From positions 111,834-175,833 of the forward strand of contig CACITU010000002.1 in assembly GCA_902589725.1 (NCBI GenBank): a DNA stretch of 64,000 bases, in the 5' to 3' direction. The DNA is from an uncultured Pelagibacteraceae bacterium. Its GTDB lineage: Bacteria > Pseudomonadota > Alphaproteobacteria > Pelagibacterales > Pelagibacteraceae. Shown piece by piece: positions 40,956 through 52,049 of this stretch (position 1 is its first letter; every line of letters starts with the position of its first letter). The position numbers and the translations under genes are program-made. Below the pieces are notes generated by a model. It saw only the letters and a list, made by a program, of their open reading frames with translations. It had not been told where the DNA came from and did no database searches.

Positions 40956-43582
40956 TATATACCCTTTATTGTTACTGATATTTTCTCAATATCATTCTTT
41001 AAATTATTATAATTATTTTTTTCTTGCTCAACAATCTCTTTTGGAGCTCGATCTACAAAACTTTTATTATCCAATCTTTGAGATATTTTATTCATCTCTT
41101 GCTCTAATCTACTTTGTTTATTTGTTAAATTTTCTTTTATTAATTTTAAATCAACATCTTTATCAAAATAAATCTTAAACAAATCACCAGAAACAACCAT
41201 TGTCGCAGCTGGCTTATCTAAATCCTTATCTAGTATGCTGTTTATTCTTCCTAGTTTTTTTAGAATGATTTCATTTGTATTAATAAAGTCTTTTTGATTT
41301 TTATTAATATTGCTTATTGATACATCAATAAATGAGCCTGGGCTTACATTTAGCTCATTTTTAAATGATCTGATCTCTGAAATAATGTTTATGATATTTT
41401 CAACCTGTTCGGTGCTACTATCTTTGTTTATTTCTCCAGATAACCAATTTTTCAACATCAAATAATCACTACCATCATTATCAAATTTATTTTTGAGCCA
41501 TATTTCTTCGGTTACAAAAGGAATAAAAGGATGTAGCAAAATTAAAATTTGTTTAAATACAAAAGATGATACTTTTTTTACCTCTGCTTTAGCTTTTTCA
41601 TCATCTGAAAAGAGTATAGTTTTAGATAGTTCTAAATACCAATCACAATACGAATGCCATGCAAATTGATAGGCATTTTTAGCAGCTTCATCAAATCTAT
41701 AATCTTCGAGGTTTTTTTGTATTTTGTTTTTAGTTTCAACAAGTTCTGAATAAATCCATTTGTTAATATTTAAATTTAAACTTGGAACTTTTTCTATATC
41801 TTTAAAATCACATTCATTAGTGATTAAAAAATTATTTGCATTCCATAATTTATTTAAAAAATTTCTATAACCTTTTACTCTATCCTCAGAAAGCTTAACA
41901 TCAGTTCCTGGTGAAGCCATTGACAGTAAAGTAAATCTAAGTGCATCTGCACTATATTTCTCAATTAAATCTAAAGGATCAATTACATTTCCTTTCGATT
42001 TAGACATTTTCTGCCCTTTTTCATCTCTAACTAACGCATGAACATAAATATCCTTAAAAGGTTCTTTGTTTAAAAATTCAGTTCCAAACATAATCATCCT
42101 AGCTACCCAAAAAAATATAATATCAAAACCTGTAACTAATACTGATGTTGGATAAAATTTATCTACATATTTATTATCATCTGGCCAACCAAGTGTAGCA
42201 AAAGGCCATAAGCCAGATGAGAACCAAGTGTCCAAAACATCTGGATCACGATTTAATTCAACATCTTTATCGTAATGTTTTTTTGCTTGTTGTTTTGCAT
42301 CATCTTCATTTTCTGCAACAAAAATTTTTTTATCTGGACCATACCAGGCAGGTATTTGATGTCCCCACCAAAGTTGTCTTGAAATACACCATGGCTCAAT
42401 ATTATTCATCCATTGAAAATAAGTTTTTGACCAATTCTCAGGAAAGAAATTTGTCTTTTTTGAATTAACAACTTCTTTAGCTTTAACAGATAATTTACCC
42501 GCGTCAGCAAACCATTGTTCTGTTAGGAAAGGTTCAATTATTGAATTAGATCTATCTCCATAAGGAACTTTATTTTTAATATTCTCCTCTTTTACAAAAA
42601 ATTCTTTTTCTTTAAGTTCTTTTAAAATTTTTTTTCTTGCCTCAGACCTATCCAGACCTACGTAAGTTTGTGGAGCATTTTTATTTATTTTACCTGCTTC
42701 AGTAAAAATATTTATAATTTCAAGATTGTTTCTTTGCCCAACTTCATAGTCATTAAAATCATGAGCTGGAGTTATTTTTAATGCTCCAGTTCCTTGTTCA
42801 GGATCTGCATAATCATCTTCAATAATTTTAATTTTTCTTCCAACAATTGGGATAGTAACTGTTTTACCAACTAAAGATTTAAATCTTTCATCTTTTGGAT
42901 TAACAGCAATTGCTGTATCACCTAACATCGTTTCAGGTCTTGTTGTTGCAATTGTAATAAATTCTTCAGTCCCATCTATTGGATATCTGATGAAATAAAT
43001 TTTAGAATTTACCTCTCTTTGATCTACTTCTAGATCTGAAATAGCTGTTTTTAAAACTGTATCCCAATTGACTAATTTCTTATCTTTATAAATAAGTCCT
43101 TTATTATATAGATCAACAAAAACCTTGATTACAGACTTTGATAAATTTTCATCCATAGTGAAAGCATTTCTTGACCAATCACAGGAACAACCTAGTTTTT
43201 TTAACTGGTTTATTATTATGTCGCCATATTGATCTTTCCATTCCCAAACTTTTTCAATAAATTTTTCTCTTCCAATTTCATTTTTATCAATTTTTTCTGA
43301 AGTTAATTTTTTCTCGACTAAAGCTTGAGTGGCTATACCAGCATGGTCTGTACCTGGTTGCCATAAAGTTTCATAATTATTCATTCTGTGATAACGAATT
43401 AATAAATCTTGAATAGAATTATTAAGAGCATGACCCATGTGCAAACTTCCAGTTACATTTGGTGGAGGAATTACAATTGAGAATTTTTTTGAATTTTCTC
43501 TAGGTTTAAAAAGACCATTTTTTTCCCAATAAGAATAAATTCTATTTTCTACATCAGAATGTATATATTTCTCGCTACTCAT
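40955..43582 (-). CDS. valS: Valyl-tRNA synthetase
   Basis: This is a class I synthetase for tRNA-Val, 875 aa. The HIGH-type motif is '[14 protein letters not shown]' near 40-53 and the KMSKS motif is '[18 protein letters not shown]' near 530. An editing CP1 domain lies between them ('[15 protein letters not shown]'), and a C-terminal coiled coil rich in Lys/Asn/Glu (about 815-875) is typical of ValS. It is the first gene of the leftward valS-ilvD-manC-DMT unit. Confidence 0.96.
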   Translation of the reverse strand: MSSEKYIHSDVENRIYSYWEKNGLFKPRENSKKFSIVIPPPNVTGSLHMGHALNNSIQDLLIRYHRMNNYETLWQPGTDHAGIATQALVEKKLTSEKIDKNEIGREKFIEKVWEWKDQYGDIIINQLKKLGCSCDWSRNAFTMDENLSKSVIKVFVDLYNKGLIYKDKKLVNWDTVLKTAISDLEVDQREVNSKIYFIRYPIDGTEEFITIATTRPETMLGDTAIAVNPKDERFKSLVGKTVTIPIVGRKIKIIEDDYADPEQGTGALKITPAHDFNDYEVGQRNNLEIINIFTEAGKINKNAPQTYVGLDRSEARKKILKELKEKEFFVKEENIKNKVPYGDRSNSIIEPFLTEQWFADAGKLSVKAKEVVNSKKTNFFPENWSKTYFQWMNNIEPWCISRQLWWGHQIPAWYGPDKKIFVAENEDDAKQQAKKHYDKDVELNRDPDVLDTWFSSGLWPFATLGWPDDNKYVDKFYPTSVLVTGFDIIFFWVARMIMFGTEFLNKEPFKDIYVHALVRDEKGQKMSKSKGNVIDPLDLIEKYSADALRFTLLSMASPGTDVKLSEDRVKGYRNFLNKLWNANNFLITNECDFKDIEKVPSLNLNINKWIYSELVETKNKIQKNLEDYRFDEAAKNAYQFAWHSYCDWYLELSKTILFSDDEKAKAEVKKVSSFVFKQILILLHPFIPFVTEEIWLKNKFDNDGSDYLMLKNWLSGEINKDSSTEQVENIINIISEIRSFKNELNVSPGSFIDVSISNINKNQKDFINTNEIILKKLGRINSILDKDLDKPAATMVVSGDLFKIYFDKDVDLKLIKENLTNKQSRLEQEMNKISQRLDNKSFVDRAPKEIVEQEKNNYNNLKNDIEKISVTIKGI

Positions 43583-43706
43583 TGATTTTAAAGTTTATAA
43601 TTTAATAATCTAAATTAACAATAATCAATTTGGATCGTTATTTAATAGACTAATAGAAAAAATTTATTATAAAAAGGCATCTGTAGCTATTAGTTAAAAA
43701 TAAGAT

Positions 43707-43780
43707 GGCAACGTGGCGGAATGGTTACGCAGAGGATTGCAAATCCTTGTATCCCGGTTCGATTCCGGGCGTTGCCTCCA
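43707..43780 (+). tRNA. tRNA-Cys(GCA)
   Basis: The cloverleaf is complete: acceptor GGCAACG pairs with CGTTGCC, the anticodon GCA sits in the loop of the GGATT/AATCC stem, the T-arm is GGTTCGATTCC, the discriminator is T and the 3' CCA is encoded. The T discriminator agrees with tRNA-Cys. It lies 49 bp before tRNA-Asn and is probably co-transcribed with it. Confidence 0.97.
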
Positions 43781-43829
43781 AAAAAATTCTTGTTTTAGTT
43801 ATAAAAAAAAGTAAGTTGGCTTTTTACAT

Positions 43830-43905
43830 TCCTCGGTAGCTCAGTTGGTAGAGCAGTTGACTGTTAATCAATTGGTCGCAGGTTCGAGTCCTGCCCGAGG
43901 AGCCA
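43830..43905 (+). tRNA. tRNA-Asn(GTT)
   Basis: Acceptor TCCTCGG pairs with CCGAGGA, the D-arm is GCTCAGTTGGTAGAGC, the anticodon GTT lies within TTGACTGTTAATCAA and the T-arm is AGGTTCGAGTCCT. Discriminator G and an encoded CCA complete the 76-nt gene. Confidence 0.97.
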
Positions 43906-43966
43906 GAAATAAAATGTTAAAATAAACTTTGTAGTAAAGTATACTAGGGTCTTAATTAAATTTTAA

Positions 43967-44338
43967 TTAAACTGCTTTTGAAATTCCTGAACCTGAAATT
44001 TGTAACGATTTATTAAATTTTAATTTTTGATCAGCATTAAGTTCTGAATATAATTTTACTAAAAAATTATAATTAACATTCATGTGACCTTCCTGTGATT
44101 TTTCTAAATTAACTAAATATTCTGAAAAATCTTCAAAGAAATAATTAATTGGAACTTTTAAATAATTTGCAAGTTGAAGTAATCTTATCGAACTTACACC
44201 GTTAGTCCCTTTCTCATACTTTTGAATTTGTTGAAATGTTACATTAATTGCTTTTGCTACTTTAGTCTGAGTTAAACCTAAAGCCAATCTTCTTAGCTTA
44301 AGCTTGTTGCCTAAGTGTTTATTGAAATTATCTTCCAT
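43967..44338 (-). CDS. XRE-family helix-turn-helix regulator
   Basis: This is a 123-aa cytoplasmic DNA-binding protein. The HTH_XRE domain spans about 10-67 ('LGNKLKLRRLALGLTQTKVAKAINVTFQQIQKYEKG' region, ending 'LANYLKVPINYFFED'), and a short C-terminal helix follows. It resembles the small stand-alone XRE regulators common in Alphaproteobacteria. It converges on the tRNA pair and lies 190 bp from the end of the aap operon, so it is probably monocistronic. Targets are unknown. No toxin partner or phage gene is nearby. Confidence 0.85.
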   Translation of the reverse strand: MEDNFNKHLGNKLKLRRLALGLTQTKVAKAINVTFQQIQKYEKGTNGVSSIRLLQLANYLKVPINYFFEDFSEYLVNLEKSQEGHMNVNYNFLVKLYSELNADQKLKFNKSLQISGSGISKAV

Positions 44339-44528
44339 TAAGACCCCTCTTAATTAAATTTTATAAAGCTCATTCAACCTATTTATTAATGTTACTGCAA
44401 TAGAAAAATTTATTTTTTTTTGTAAGAAATTTGAAATAATCAAAATACTGTCAAGCATTACTTGAATAGAAAATTGACTTATTTAGATTGTTTAAATCTT
44501 ATATTATACCTTATAGTAGTTATATTTT

Positions 44529-45263
44529 TTAAAGGATTTGACTTAAAAATAGCTTGGTTCTATCACTCTTAGGGTTTGCAAAAAACTCCTTAGTTTCAGC
44601 TCTTTCAACAATCATTCCTTCATCCATAAAAATAACCTCATCGGCAACCTCTTTAGCAAATCCCATCTCATGAGTAACTACAATCATTGTCATACCTGCC
44701 TTTGCTAAATTAACCATAGCATCCAAAACTTCTTTGATCATCTCTGGGTCTAGTGCTGATGTTGGTTCGTCAAACAACATTATTTTAGGCTCCATACATA
44801 GTGCTCTAGCAATTGCACATCGTTGTTGTTGACCACCTGAAAGTTGACCTGGATATTTGTTAGCTTGGTCTGCAATTTGTACTTTTTCTAGGTGCTGAAG
44901 AGCTAAATCTTCTGCCTCTTTTTTTGGCATTTTTTTTACCCAAATTGGAGCTAGTGTGCAATTATCTAAAATAGAAAGATGAGGAAATAAATTAAATTGT
45001 TGAAACACCATTCCAACTTCAGCTCTAATTTTTTCTATGTCTTTAGTATCTTCTGTTAATTCATTTCCATCTACTATAATTGAACCTTTTTGATGTTCTT
45101 CAAGTCTGTTTATACATCTAATTAATGTCGATTTACCTGATCCTGAAGGTCCACACACAACAATTTTTTTATTCTTTTCAACTTCTAAATTAATATTTTT
45201 TAATACTTGGAAATCACCAAACCACTTATTCATTTCTGTAATTTGAATTATTTTATCTGACAT
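44529..45263 (-). CDS. aapP: General L-amino acid ABC transporter ATPase AapP
   Basis: This is a 244-aa polar-amino-acid-type ABC ATPase. Walker A is GPSGSGKS at 38-45, '[16 protein letters not shown]' follows near 86, the signature is LSGGQQQR near 140, and Walker B is '[13 protein letters not shown]'. It is the last gene of the aapJQMP operon and shares one base with aapM. BztD is the equivalent name in Rhodobacter; the two systems are homologous and cannot be separated here. Confidence 0.92.
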   Translation of the reverse strand: MSDKIIQITEMNKWFGDFQVLKNINLEVEKNKKIVVCGPSGSGKSTLIRCINRLEEHQKGSIIVDGNELTEDTKDIEKIRAEVGMVFQQFNLFPHLSILDNCTLAPIWVKKMPKKEAEDLALQHLEKVQIADQANKYPGQLSGGQQQRCAIARALCMEPKIMLFDEPTSALDPEMIKEVLDAMVNLAKAGMTMIVVTHEMGFAKEVADEVIFMDEGMIVERAETKEFFANPKSDRTKLFLSQIL

Positions 45264-46705
45264 TATCTTTCCGTTTTATATTTTTGTTCTAAATTATAAC
45301 TATATTTACTCATTGCATAGCAAATAATAAAAAATAGTACTGATGCAAACACATAACCTTCCATTGCAAAACCTAACCACTCAGGGTTAGTTTTGGCAAG
45401 GTTTAACATTCCAACAATTTCTAAAAGTCCTACAACAAATATTAAAGGAGTATCTTTTACAAGCGCTAAGAAAGTATTAGCAATACCAGGTATTACAAGT
45501 TTAAGTGCCTGAGGTAAAATCACCAAAATATGCATTTTCCAATAACCCATTCCTAAAGATTTGGCAGCATCATATTGACCTCTTGGCAATGCTTGCAAAC
45601 CACCTCTAATAACTTCTGCTACATAAGCAGCTTCAAACAATGAAATTGCAATAATTACCCTAACCAATTTATCAATAAACATATCCTCAGGTAAAAACAT
45701 TGGAAACATTACTGAAGACATAAATAATACTGTAATCAATGGAACTCCTCTCCAAAATTCAATCATTCCTATTGAAATATATTTAATTATCGGAAAATCT
45801 GATCTTCTTCCTAGAGATAAAAATAAGCCTATAGGAAAACAGAAAATCAAACAGAAGAATGAGACTATAAAAGTTAAAGACAAACCTCCCCAAGCACCTG
45901 TCTCTACCCACTCTAATGCTTCCAGTTTACCAAGTTCAATAAGTTCTTCATAAAAAAATACATATTTTAATAATATGTAGAGTGTGATCGGAACTATAAT
46001 GAAATAGTACATTTTAAATTTTGAAGGAATAAAAAAACCTAAAATAATTGAAATTACAGCCGCAATAATTCCATAGGAAAAATCAAAAAAAATTGGACCA
46101 CCAGATATAAAAAAGAAAATAAAGAAAAAAGCAATGATTGGATAAACAACCACATAATAGAGCGTCAAATATTTTTTAAATTTTTCTGTAGCAAAAAAAC
46201 CAACACATCCTAAAAAAGCCAAAGCAATAAATGATAAGTTAATACGCCATTGCTCAGGATTGGGATACATTCCATACATAAATCTATTAAACCAAATTTT
46301 AATATAAGTCCAACAAGCGCCACTACCTGTACAAACATCTTTGGAGTCACCCGCAATGTTTGCATCTATAATAAACCAACTCAATAATGGTGGGAGTGAT
46401 TTGATAACTACGAACACAATTAATAATGATAAAAAAGCATTAAAATTGTTTGTATTAATATTTTTATTAATTGAGTCTAAAAACCTTAAGCCTGAATAAT
46501 CAATTCTAATTAGATGAAGTCCTGTAAACCCTAAAATTAATGGTAAAAAGAAGCTAATAGGACCAGGTAAAAAAGAAACTATATCTTTATTAAAAAAAGA
46601 ATTTAAAAAAACTATAAATATACTTAAGGCAACTAAAATAACTCCTGTATATAGGTAAGTATAAAAGTTATTTTTATTTGGTTGCAAAAAGTTTAATTTG
46701 TTCAT
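45263..46705 (-). CDS. aapM: General L-amino acid ABC transporter permease AapM
   Basis: This is a 480-aa permease with an N-terminal multi-helix extension (about 1-260) and a C-terminal MetI-like core. The core carries the HAAP segment '[29 protein letters not shown]' and the EAA loop '[21 protein letters not shown]' near 370-390. The periplasmic loop with '[17 protein letters not shown]' has two cysteines that could form a disulfide. The long N-terminal extension is typical of AapM/BztC rather than of ordinary HisM-type permeases. Confidence 0.92.
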   Translation of the reverse strand: MNKLNFLQPNKNNFYTYLYTGVILVALSIFIVFLNSFFNKDIVSFLPGPISFFLPLILGFTGLHLIRIDYSGLRFLDSINKNINTNNFNAFLSLLIVFVVIKSLPPLLSWFIIDANIAGDSKDVCTGSGACWTYIKIWFNRFMYGMYPNPEQWRINLSFIALAFLGCVGFFATEKFKKYLTLYYVVVYPIIAFFFIFFFISGGPIFFDFSYGIIAAVISIILGFFIPSKFKMYYFIIVPITLYILLKYVFFYEELIELGKLEALEWVETGAWGGLSLTFIVSFFCLIFCFPIGLFLSLGRRSDFPIIKYISIGMIEFWRGVPLITVLFMSSVMFPMFLPEDMFIDKLVRVIIAISLFEAAYVAEVIRGGLQALPRGQYDAAKSLGMGYWKMHILVILPQALKLVIPGIANTFLALVKDTPLIFVVGLLEIVGMLNLAKTNPEWLGFAMEGYVFASVLFFIICYAMSKYSYNLEQKYKTER

Positions 46706-47850
46706 TATTTTTCTTTAATAGCTATTTTTTTATTATACCAATTCATGAATATTGAAATTGATATACTTAGAGATAGATATGTTAACATTGTTATAGAAAC
46801 AATTTCTATCGCTCTACCTGTTTGCATCAAAGCAGTCCCAGCAAATACAAGAACTAAATCTGGATACGCAATTGCAGCTGCAAGTGATGAGTTTTTAGTT
46901 AAATTTAAATATTGATTAGTAGTGGGAGGAATTATTATTCTTAAAGCTTGAGGCATCACCACTAATTTTAGAACTTGATTTGGAGTTAGTCCTATAGATG
47001 CTGCGGCTTCCTTTTGACCTTTGCTTACGCCTTGCACACCCGCTCTTACACATTCAGCAATAAAGGTTGCTGTATATAATGATAAAGCTAATGCTAAAGA
47101 TATTAACTCTGGAGGCAGTTTAATTCCTCCTTCAAAAGTAAAACCAGATTGAGATAATTGTTTGATTACAGGTATTTCAACTGAAGCATCAACACCACCA
47201 AATAAAAAACTTAAAATTGGTAAAATTAACAATAGACCAATTGAAATTGACAAAACTGGTGTCTGAATACCTTCGTTCTCTTGTTTTTTTTTTGCGTAAA
47301 TTCTAATAAAAATTATTGAAATTATTGCAGCAATTATTGAATAAATAAAAACATCTAAATTGTTCCAAACAAAAGCAGGAACAAAAAAACCTTTTATGGT
47401 GAGAAAAAAAACTCCAAACATAGGTTCTGTATCTTGGGGCAATGGTAGTGCTCTTAAAGCAGCAAAATACCAAAAAAATATTTGTAACAACAAAGGAATG
47501 TTTCTAAAAAATTCTACGTAAACTGAAGCAGTTCTATTAATAAGATAGTTATTTGATAACCTTGCAATTCCAACAACAACTCCAATAATAGTCGCAAATA
47601 TAATTCCAATAACGGAAACTAAAATAGTATTTAATAATCCTACTAAATAAGCTCTAAAATATGAGTGAGAACCATCATAATCAATTAATGAAAATTGGAC
47701 ATCAAATGAAGACTCTTGAGATAAAAATCCATAACCAAAGGTTATCCCTCGGTTTTCCATATTGATTTGTGCGTTATAAGAAAAAAAACCAAATACAAGA
47801 ATTACTACTAAAAGTGTAAGTAATTGGGGTAATATTTTTTTAATATTCAC
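46705..47850 (-). CDS. aapQ: General L-amino acid ABC transporter permease AapQ
   Basis: This is a 381-aa permease, first of the two membrane subunits. It has 'GVVVGIARLSNNYLINRTASVYVEFFRNIPLLLQIFFWY' in the core and the EAA loop 'GVSKGQKEAAASIGLTPNQV' near 278-297. A large helical insertion at about 150-225 matches AapQ/BztB. It overlaps aapM by one base and is separated from aapJ by a terminator hairpin. Confidence 0.92.
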   Translation of the reverse strand: MNIKKILPQLLTLLVVILVFGFFSYNAQINMENRGITFGYGFLSQESSFDVQFSLIDYDGSHSYFRAYLVGLLNTILVSVIGIIFATIIGVVVGIARLSNNYLINRTASVYVEFFRNIPLLLQIFFWYFAALRALPLPQDTEPMFGVFFLTIKGFFVPAFVWNNLDVFIYSIIAAIISIIFIRIYAKKKQENEGIQTPVLSISIGLLLILPILSFLFGGVDASVEIPVIKQLSQSGFTFEGGIKLPPELISLALALSLYTATFIAECVRAGVQGVSKGQKEAAASIGLTPNQVLKLVVMPQALRIIIPPTTNQYLNLTKNSSLAAAIAYPDLVLVFAGTALMQTGRAIEIVSITMLTYLSLSISISIFMNWYNKKIAIKEK

Positions 47851-47861
47851 GATAATAAATG

Positions 47862-47900
47862 ACTTATAAAAAAAAGGGCTAGAAAAATCTAGCCCTTTTT
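47862..47900 (-). terminator. Intrinsic terminator between aapJ and aapQ
   Basis: A perfect 13-bp stem (47871-47883 with 47888-47900, core GGGCTAGA/TCTAGCCC) with a 4-nt loop continues into a T-run on the minus strand. It lies 19 bp after the aapJ stop and 20 bp before the aapQ start. Confidence 0.93.
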
Positions 47901-47919
47901 AGATATTTAATTAGATAAA

Positions 47920-48960
47920 TTATCTTGCTGGTGGTACATAAAGAATTCCACCTTTAGTCCATAATTCATTTGGACCTCTATCAGGTAAAATTCCTGTGTC
48001 AGCTATATTTCTCTTATAACTTTCACCATAGTTACCAACTTGCTTAATAATTCTTAAACTCCACTCGTTATCTAAACCTAAAGCAGCACCTAATTCACCT
48101 TCAGCACCAACTAATCTTTTAACAGCTGGGTTGTCAGAAGTTTTCATAGAATCTGCATTAGCAGAAGTAACACCGTACTCTTCCGCCTCAATCATAGTGT
48201 TTAGTGACCATCTAACGATATCTTCCCAAACAGAGTCACCTTGTCTAACAACAGGGCCTAAAGGCTCTTTAGATATAGTTTCTGGTAAAACCATATGATC
48301 ATCAGGGTTACTCAATTTAATTCTTTGAGCAGCTAAACCTGATTTGTCAGTAGTGTAAGTATCACATCTACCAGCATCATACGCAGCTACGACTTCGTCC
48401 GCTTTTTCAAAAGTTACTGGCTCATATTGAATTCCTTTTGAATTAAAGAAATCTCTCATGTTAAGCTCAGTAGTTGTTCCTAGGTTTGTACAAGCTGAAA
48501 CACCTGCTTTGAAATCATTCACAGAAGATATTCCAGAATTTTTTCTAACCATAAAACCTTGACCATCGTAGAAGTTTACACCTACGAAAGTAAGTCCGAT
48601 ATCAGCATCCCTAGAAAGAGTCCAAGTTGTGTTTCTTGATAAGATATCTATCTCATTAGAAGTTAAAGCAGTAAATCTTTCTTTAGCACTTAATGGCGTA
48701 AACTTAACTTTGTTTGCATCACCTAGTACTGCAGCAGCTACTGCTCTACATACATCAACGTCAACACCAGTCCAATTTCCTGCAGCATCAGCGTTAGAAA
48801 ATCCTGGAAGACCTTGAGATACTCCACATCTTACAAAACCCTTCTTTTGAGTGTTTTTAAGTGTTTTAGATTTTTTAGCAGCCATAGTTTCTGTTGTAAA
48901 AGTAAACAACACTGCCACCATAGCAACTAAAGAAGTTAATTGTTTTAAGTATTTAAACAT
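47920..48960 (-). CDS. aapJ: General L-amino acid-binding periplasmic protein AapJ
   Basis: This is a 346-aa family-3 solute-binding protein. A signal peptide covers about residues 1-28 (ending ETMAA). The mature part has 'VRCGVSQGLPGFSNADAAGNWTGVDVDVCRAVAAAVLG', the AapJ/BztA hallmark, then 'RNTTWTLSRDADIGLTFVGVNFYDGQGFMVRK' and a Cys pair likely to form a disulfide ('SACTNLG', 'GRCDTYTTD'). It starts the operon, and a terminator follows it, so it should be the most abundant product of the system. Confidence 0.94.
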   Translation of the reverse strand: MFKYLKQLTSLVAMVAVLFTFTTETMAAKKSKTLKNTQKKGFVRCGVSQGLPGFSNADAAGNWTGVDVDVCRAVAAAVLGDANKVKFTPLSAKERFTALTSNEIDILSRNTTWTLSRDADIGLTFVGVNFYDGQGFMVRKNSGISSVNDFKAGVSACTNLGTTTELNMRDFFNSKGIQYEPVTFEKADEVVAAYDAGRCDTYTTDKSGLAAQRIKLSNPDDHMVLPETISKEPLGPVVRQGDSVWEDIVRWSLNTMIEAEEYGVTSANADSMKTSDNPAVKRLVGAEGELGAALGLDNEWSLRIIKQVGNYGESYKRNIADTGILPDRGPNELWTKGGILYVPPAR

Positions 48961-49138
48961 TATTCTTCCTTTATGTTATTTTTATTTGTTAACAAATAAT
49001 TCAAAATTACTTTTGAATATTCATAATTTAAGCATGTAAGAAAATACTCTTCAAGAAAAATTAATTTTTAAATTGTATTTTATAAAGATTCTAGTCAAGC
49101 AAAATTTTAAATAATTAAGCGTCAAAAACAGTAATAAA

Positions 49139-49215
49139 TGGCGCGCCCTGAAGGATTCGAACCTACGACCCTCGGTTTAGAAAACCGATGCTCTATCCAG
49201 CTGAGCTAAGGGCGC
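49139..49215 (-). tRNA. tRNA-Arg(TCT)
   Basis: On the minus strand GCGCCCT pairs with AGGGCGC, the D-arm is GCTCAGCTGGATAGAGC, the anticodon TCT sits in TCGGT-TTTCTAA-ACCGA, the T-arm is AGGTTCGAATCCT, and discriminator G plus CCA are encoded. It reads the AGA codon, heavily used in this A+T-rich genome. Confidence 0.97.
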
Positions 49216-49246
49216 ACTAAAACTAAGATACATATATAATATTTAA

Positions 49247-50653
49247 TTAATATTTAAAAAGAAATTTTTTAGCAATTAAAAGTAAAGAAATAAGTTCAAT
49301 TCTTCCAATAATCATAAAAAAAATAAGTATAAATTTAGGAAAAATATATAGATCTAAGAAATTAAATTCAGCTATTCCATAAGCAGAGGAGTTAACCGTA
49401 TTCATTAAAGTTAGAATTGCTAATTTAAAGGATCTTTCAAAATCTATATCACCCAAAGATAGCAAAATAGTTAATGCAAAAAATGACAAAACAAAGATTA
49501 AAACTGTCAAAAAATATTTATTTATTTCTTTTGTATCAAAATTTATCTTAAAGAAAAATAATTTATTCATAAAAACATTTTTAGGTCTACTAAAAGAAAG
49601 AATTTGATTGAGTGAGTATTTCGTTAAAGAATAAATTTTTAAAAACCTTAAACCTGAGCTCGTAGAGAAGAATGAACCACCTATCAGTACTAATAATAAA
49701 TAAATTAAATTTAAATTTGATTGATTTAATTCAAGAGAAATTCCTATATTTGAAATACTGCTTGTCAAAGATAAAAAACTATAAATAAAATTGTTATCAT
49801 AACTAAAAAAAACAAAAAAAATACTTACAACTAAAATTAAATATAAGAACAAATGAATATCCTCAAAAAAGAAATTTAAATTTTTATTTCTTAAAAAAAT
49901 TAAGTTGTATGTAAAAAAAATACTAAAAAATGAAATTAACATCATTAGTGAAAAAATTATTATTTGTGAATTATAAATTAAAATTGACGAAAGATTATTA
50001 ACGGGTAAAAATCCACCTGAAGAAATAATGGTCATTGCTAAATTTAAAGAGTTAAATAACCTTATGCCAAATATATTTAAAACAATAAAAATAAAAACAG
50101 TTAGACCAGAATATAAAAGAAATATTTTGACAGCCTGTTTTAATTCCTCTGAAGTACTAAACGATAAAAAATTTGTTAATGATTTTTTTAAACTTTCGTC
50201 ATAAATATCAATTAAAAAAATAATAGAATATAAAAAATACAGCCCACCTATCCATTGTATTGATGATCTCCATAAAATTAAGCCTTGGTCAATATGCTTA
50301 ATATTCTCAATGACAGTGAAACCTGTTGAGGTAAATCCTGAAACAGCTTCGAATAAAGAATTTAAAAAAGATAAATTATAAATACTTAAATAAAAAGGTA
50401 TTGATAAAATCAATGGCATTAAAAAATATCCCAACAAAACAGTTAATATTTTTTCAAATATTGTAGGTTTTTTTTGATTAGTTTTAATTTTATAAAAAAT
50501 TACACCAATAATAGCAGAAATAACTAAGCTGAAATAATATGTGTTTAGATTTAGATATAAATTAAAATAATATGAATAAATTATATTTAAAAAAGAAAAA
50601 ATAGATATTAATATAAAAAAGAAACTTAAGTACTTTACTCTAAAAAATGACAT
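49247..50653 (-). CDS. trkH: Trk potassium uptake permease TrkH
   Basis: This is a 468-aa integral membrane K+ channel-like subunit with four M1-P-M2 repeats. Selectivity-filter-like turns appear, notably 'VSGFTSTGFTVIENIKH' near 103-119, 'TIISSGGFLPV' and 'LIGGSFFSTSSGLRFLKI'. It follows trkA by 4 bp; together they take up K+ in a nucleotide-gated way. Linkage with ntrYX and trkA is conserved across Alphaproteobacteria. Confidence 0.92.
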   Translation of the reverse strand: MSFFRVKYLSFFFILISIFSFLNIIYSYYFNLYLNLNTYYFSLVISAIIGVIFYKIKTNQKKPTIFEKILTVLLGYFLMPLILSIPFYLSIYNLSFLNSLFEAVSGFTSTGFTVIENIKHIDQGLILWRSSIQWIGGLYFLYSIIFLIDIYDESLKKSLTNFLSFSTSEELKQAVKIFLLYSGLTVFIFIVLNIFGIRLFNSLNLAMTIISSGGFLPVNNLSSILIYNSQIIIFSLMMLISFFSIFFTYNLIFLRNKNLNFFFEDIHLFLYLILVVSIFFVFFSYDNNFIYSFLSLTSSISNIGISLELNQSNLNLIYLLLVLIGGSFFSTSSGLRFLKIYSLTKYSLNQILSFSRPKNVFMNKLFFFKINFDTKEINKYFLTVLIFVLSFFALTILLSLGDIDFERSFKLAILTLMNTVNSSAYGIAEFNFLDLYIFPKFILIFFMIIGRIELISLLLIAKKFLFKY

Positions 50654-50657
50654 TTAA

Positions 50658-52049
50658 TTAAATAGAACTTATTCTAAATATATTTTCTACTACTGAAATA
50701 GAATCTTTCTTTGCTAAAAAAACAACTTTATCCTCTTTTTGAAATACAAAATTTGATCTAGGTATTATAACTTTATTTTCTCTTAGGATTGCGCCAATTC
50801 TTATCTCATCTGGCAAATTTGAATTTTTTAATTCTTTATTAATGAGCTCTGATGTTTCTATAATTTCAGCTTCAATTACTTCAAATTCACCGTTCATAAT
50901 AGTGTAAGCTGTTTCAATTGTGCCTTTATGAATATGCTTTAGAATACTAGACACAGTATTCATTCTTGGATCAATTAGATCATCAATTTTTAAAGAGTTT
51001 TGTAATAAAGAATAATTAGGCTTGTTAATTAAAGCCATTGTTCTTTTGTCATCAATTTCTTTTTCATCTTTTGCAAATTTTTCAACAAGAACACTTACCA
51101 TCAAATTATCCTCATCATCATTTGTTAAAGCAAGAACTGTTTCAGCTTCTTGTAAATTTGCTTCTGCTAATACTTCCTCGTCTAAAGCATCACCATTAAT
51201 GACAATGGTATTATTTAATTCACTAGCAAGAAATTCAGCTCTTTCTTTATTTTTTTCAATAATTTTAACTCTTGCTGCATCCAAAGTTTCTTCAATGTTT
51301 TTAGCCAAGTTAAAACCTATGTTACCACCACCTACAATTAAGATATTTTTAGATACTTTTTCTTCATGTCCAAAAGCTTCTAAAGTGTCTGACATTTGTG
51401 ATGAATTTATTAGCAAATAAATTTTATCATTTTTTCTTACATCATCATTTTTCTTTGGAATTAAAAATTTTTCATCTCTTATTATTCCAATAATATTTGC
51501 ATCTAAATTAGGATACTTTTTTGTTAAATCATTTAGCTTGATGTTAATTAATTTACAATTTTCGTTAATTAAAATTTCTAATAATCTAATTTTATTATCA
51601 GCAAATGGAACGCTATCTAATGCTCCAGGAGCCTCGAGTTTTCTTTGTATTGATTTAGCAATTTCAATCTCTGGTGAAATAATCACATCTATTGGGAGAT
51701 TCTCTTTGTTATATACTCTTGTAAATTTTGGGTTTAAATAATCTTGAGATCTTATTCTTGCTATTTTTTTTGGAATTTTAAAAATTGAAAAAGCTATTTG
51801 GCAAATAAGCATATTAATTTCATCATTTCTTGTAACTGCTATAATCATATCGGTCTCTGATGCGTTTGCTTTTTCTAATATAGATGGATAAGTACCTTTT
51901 CCTACTATAGCCTTAACGTCTAAAGCATCATCGATTTTTTGAATATCTTCACTAGAAGGATCAATAACAGTTATGGAATGCCCTTGTTCACTTAGCTGTT
52001 TAGCTATAGTGAACCCAACCCTTCCAGCGCCACAAATGATTATATTCAT
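50658..52049 (-). CDS. trkA: Trk system NAD-binding regulator TrkA
   Basis: This is a 463-aa cytoplasmic protein of two RCK units. The N-terminal Rossmann motif 'IIICGAGRVGFTIAKQL' is at 3-19 and the second 'ILIVGGGNIGFNLAKNI' near 226-242, each followed by a TrkA-C domain. It gates TrkH in response to NAD(H)/ATP. It lies 0-4 bp from both neighbours, so it is co-transcribed with ntrX. Confidence 0.95.
   Translation of the reverse strand: MNIIICGAGRVGFTIAKQLSEQGHSITVIDPSSEDIQKIDDALDVKAIVGKGTYPSILEKANASETDMIIAVTRNDEINMLICQIAFSIFKIPKKIARIRSQDYLNPKFTRVYNKENLPIDVIISPEIEIAKSIQRKLEAPGALDSVPFADNKIRLLEILINENCKLINIKLNDLTKKYPNLDANIIGIIRDEKFLIPKKNDDVRKNDKIYLLINSSQMSDTLEAFGHEEKVSKNILIVGGGNIGFNLAKNIEETLDAARVKIIEKNKERAEFLASELNNTIVINGDALDEEVLAEANLQEAETVLALTNDDEDNLMVSVLVEKFAKDEKEIDDKRTMALINKPNYSLLQNSLKIDDLIDPRMNTVSSILKHIHKGTIETAYTIMNGEFEVIEAEIIETSELINKELKNSNLPDEIRIGAILRENKVIIPRSNFVFQKEDKVVFLAKKDSISVVENIFRISSI

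Noticed and set aside
43707..44338. tRNA genes next to an XRE regulator as an integration site of a mobile element
   Set aside because: No integrase, no repeated tRNA 3' end and no phage genes nearby; the tRNAs are intact.
48961..49138. Riboswitch or promoter upstream of aapJ
   Set aside because: A TTGACT/TACAAT pair exists on the minus strand but with a 15-bp spacer, and no conserved riboswitch core was recognised; too weak to list.
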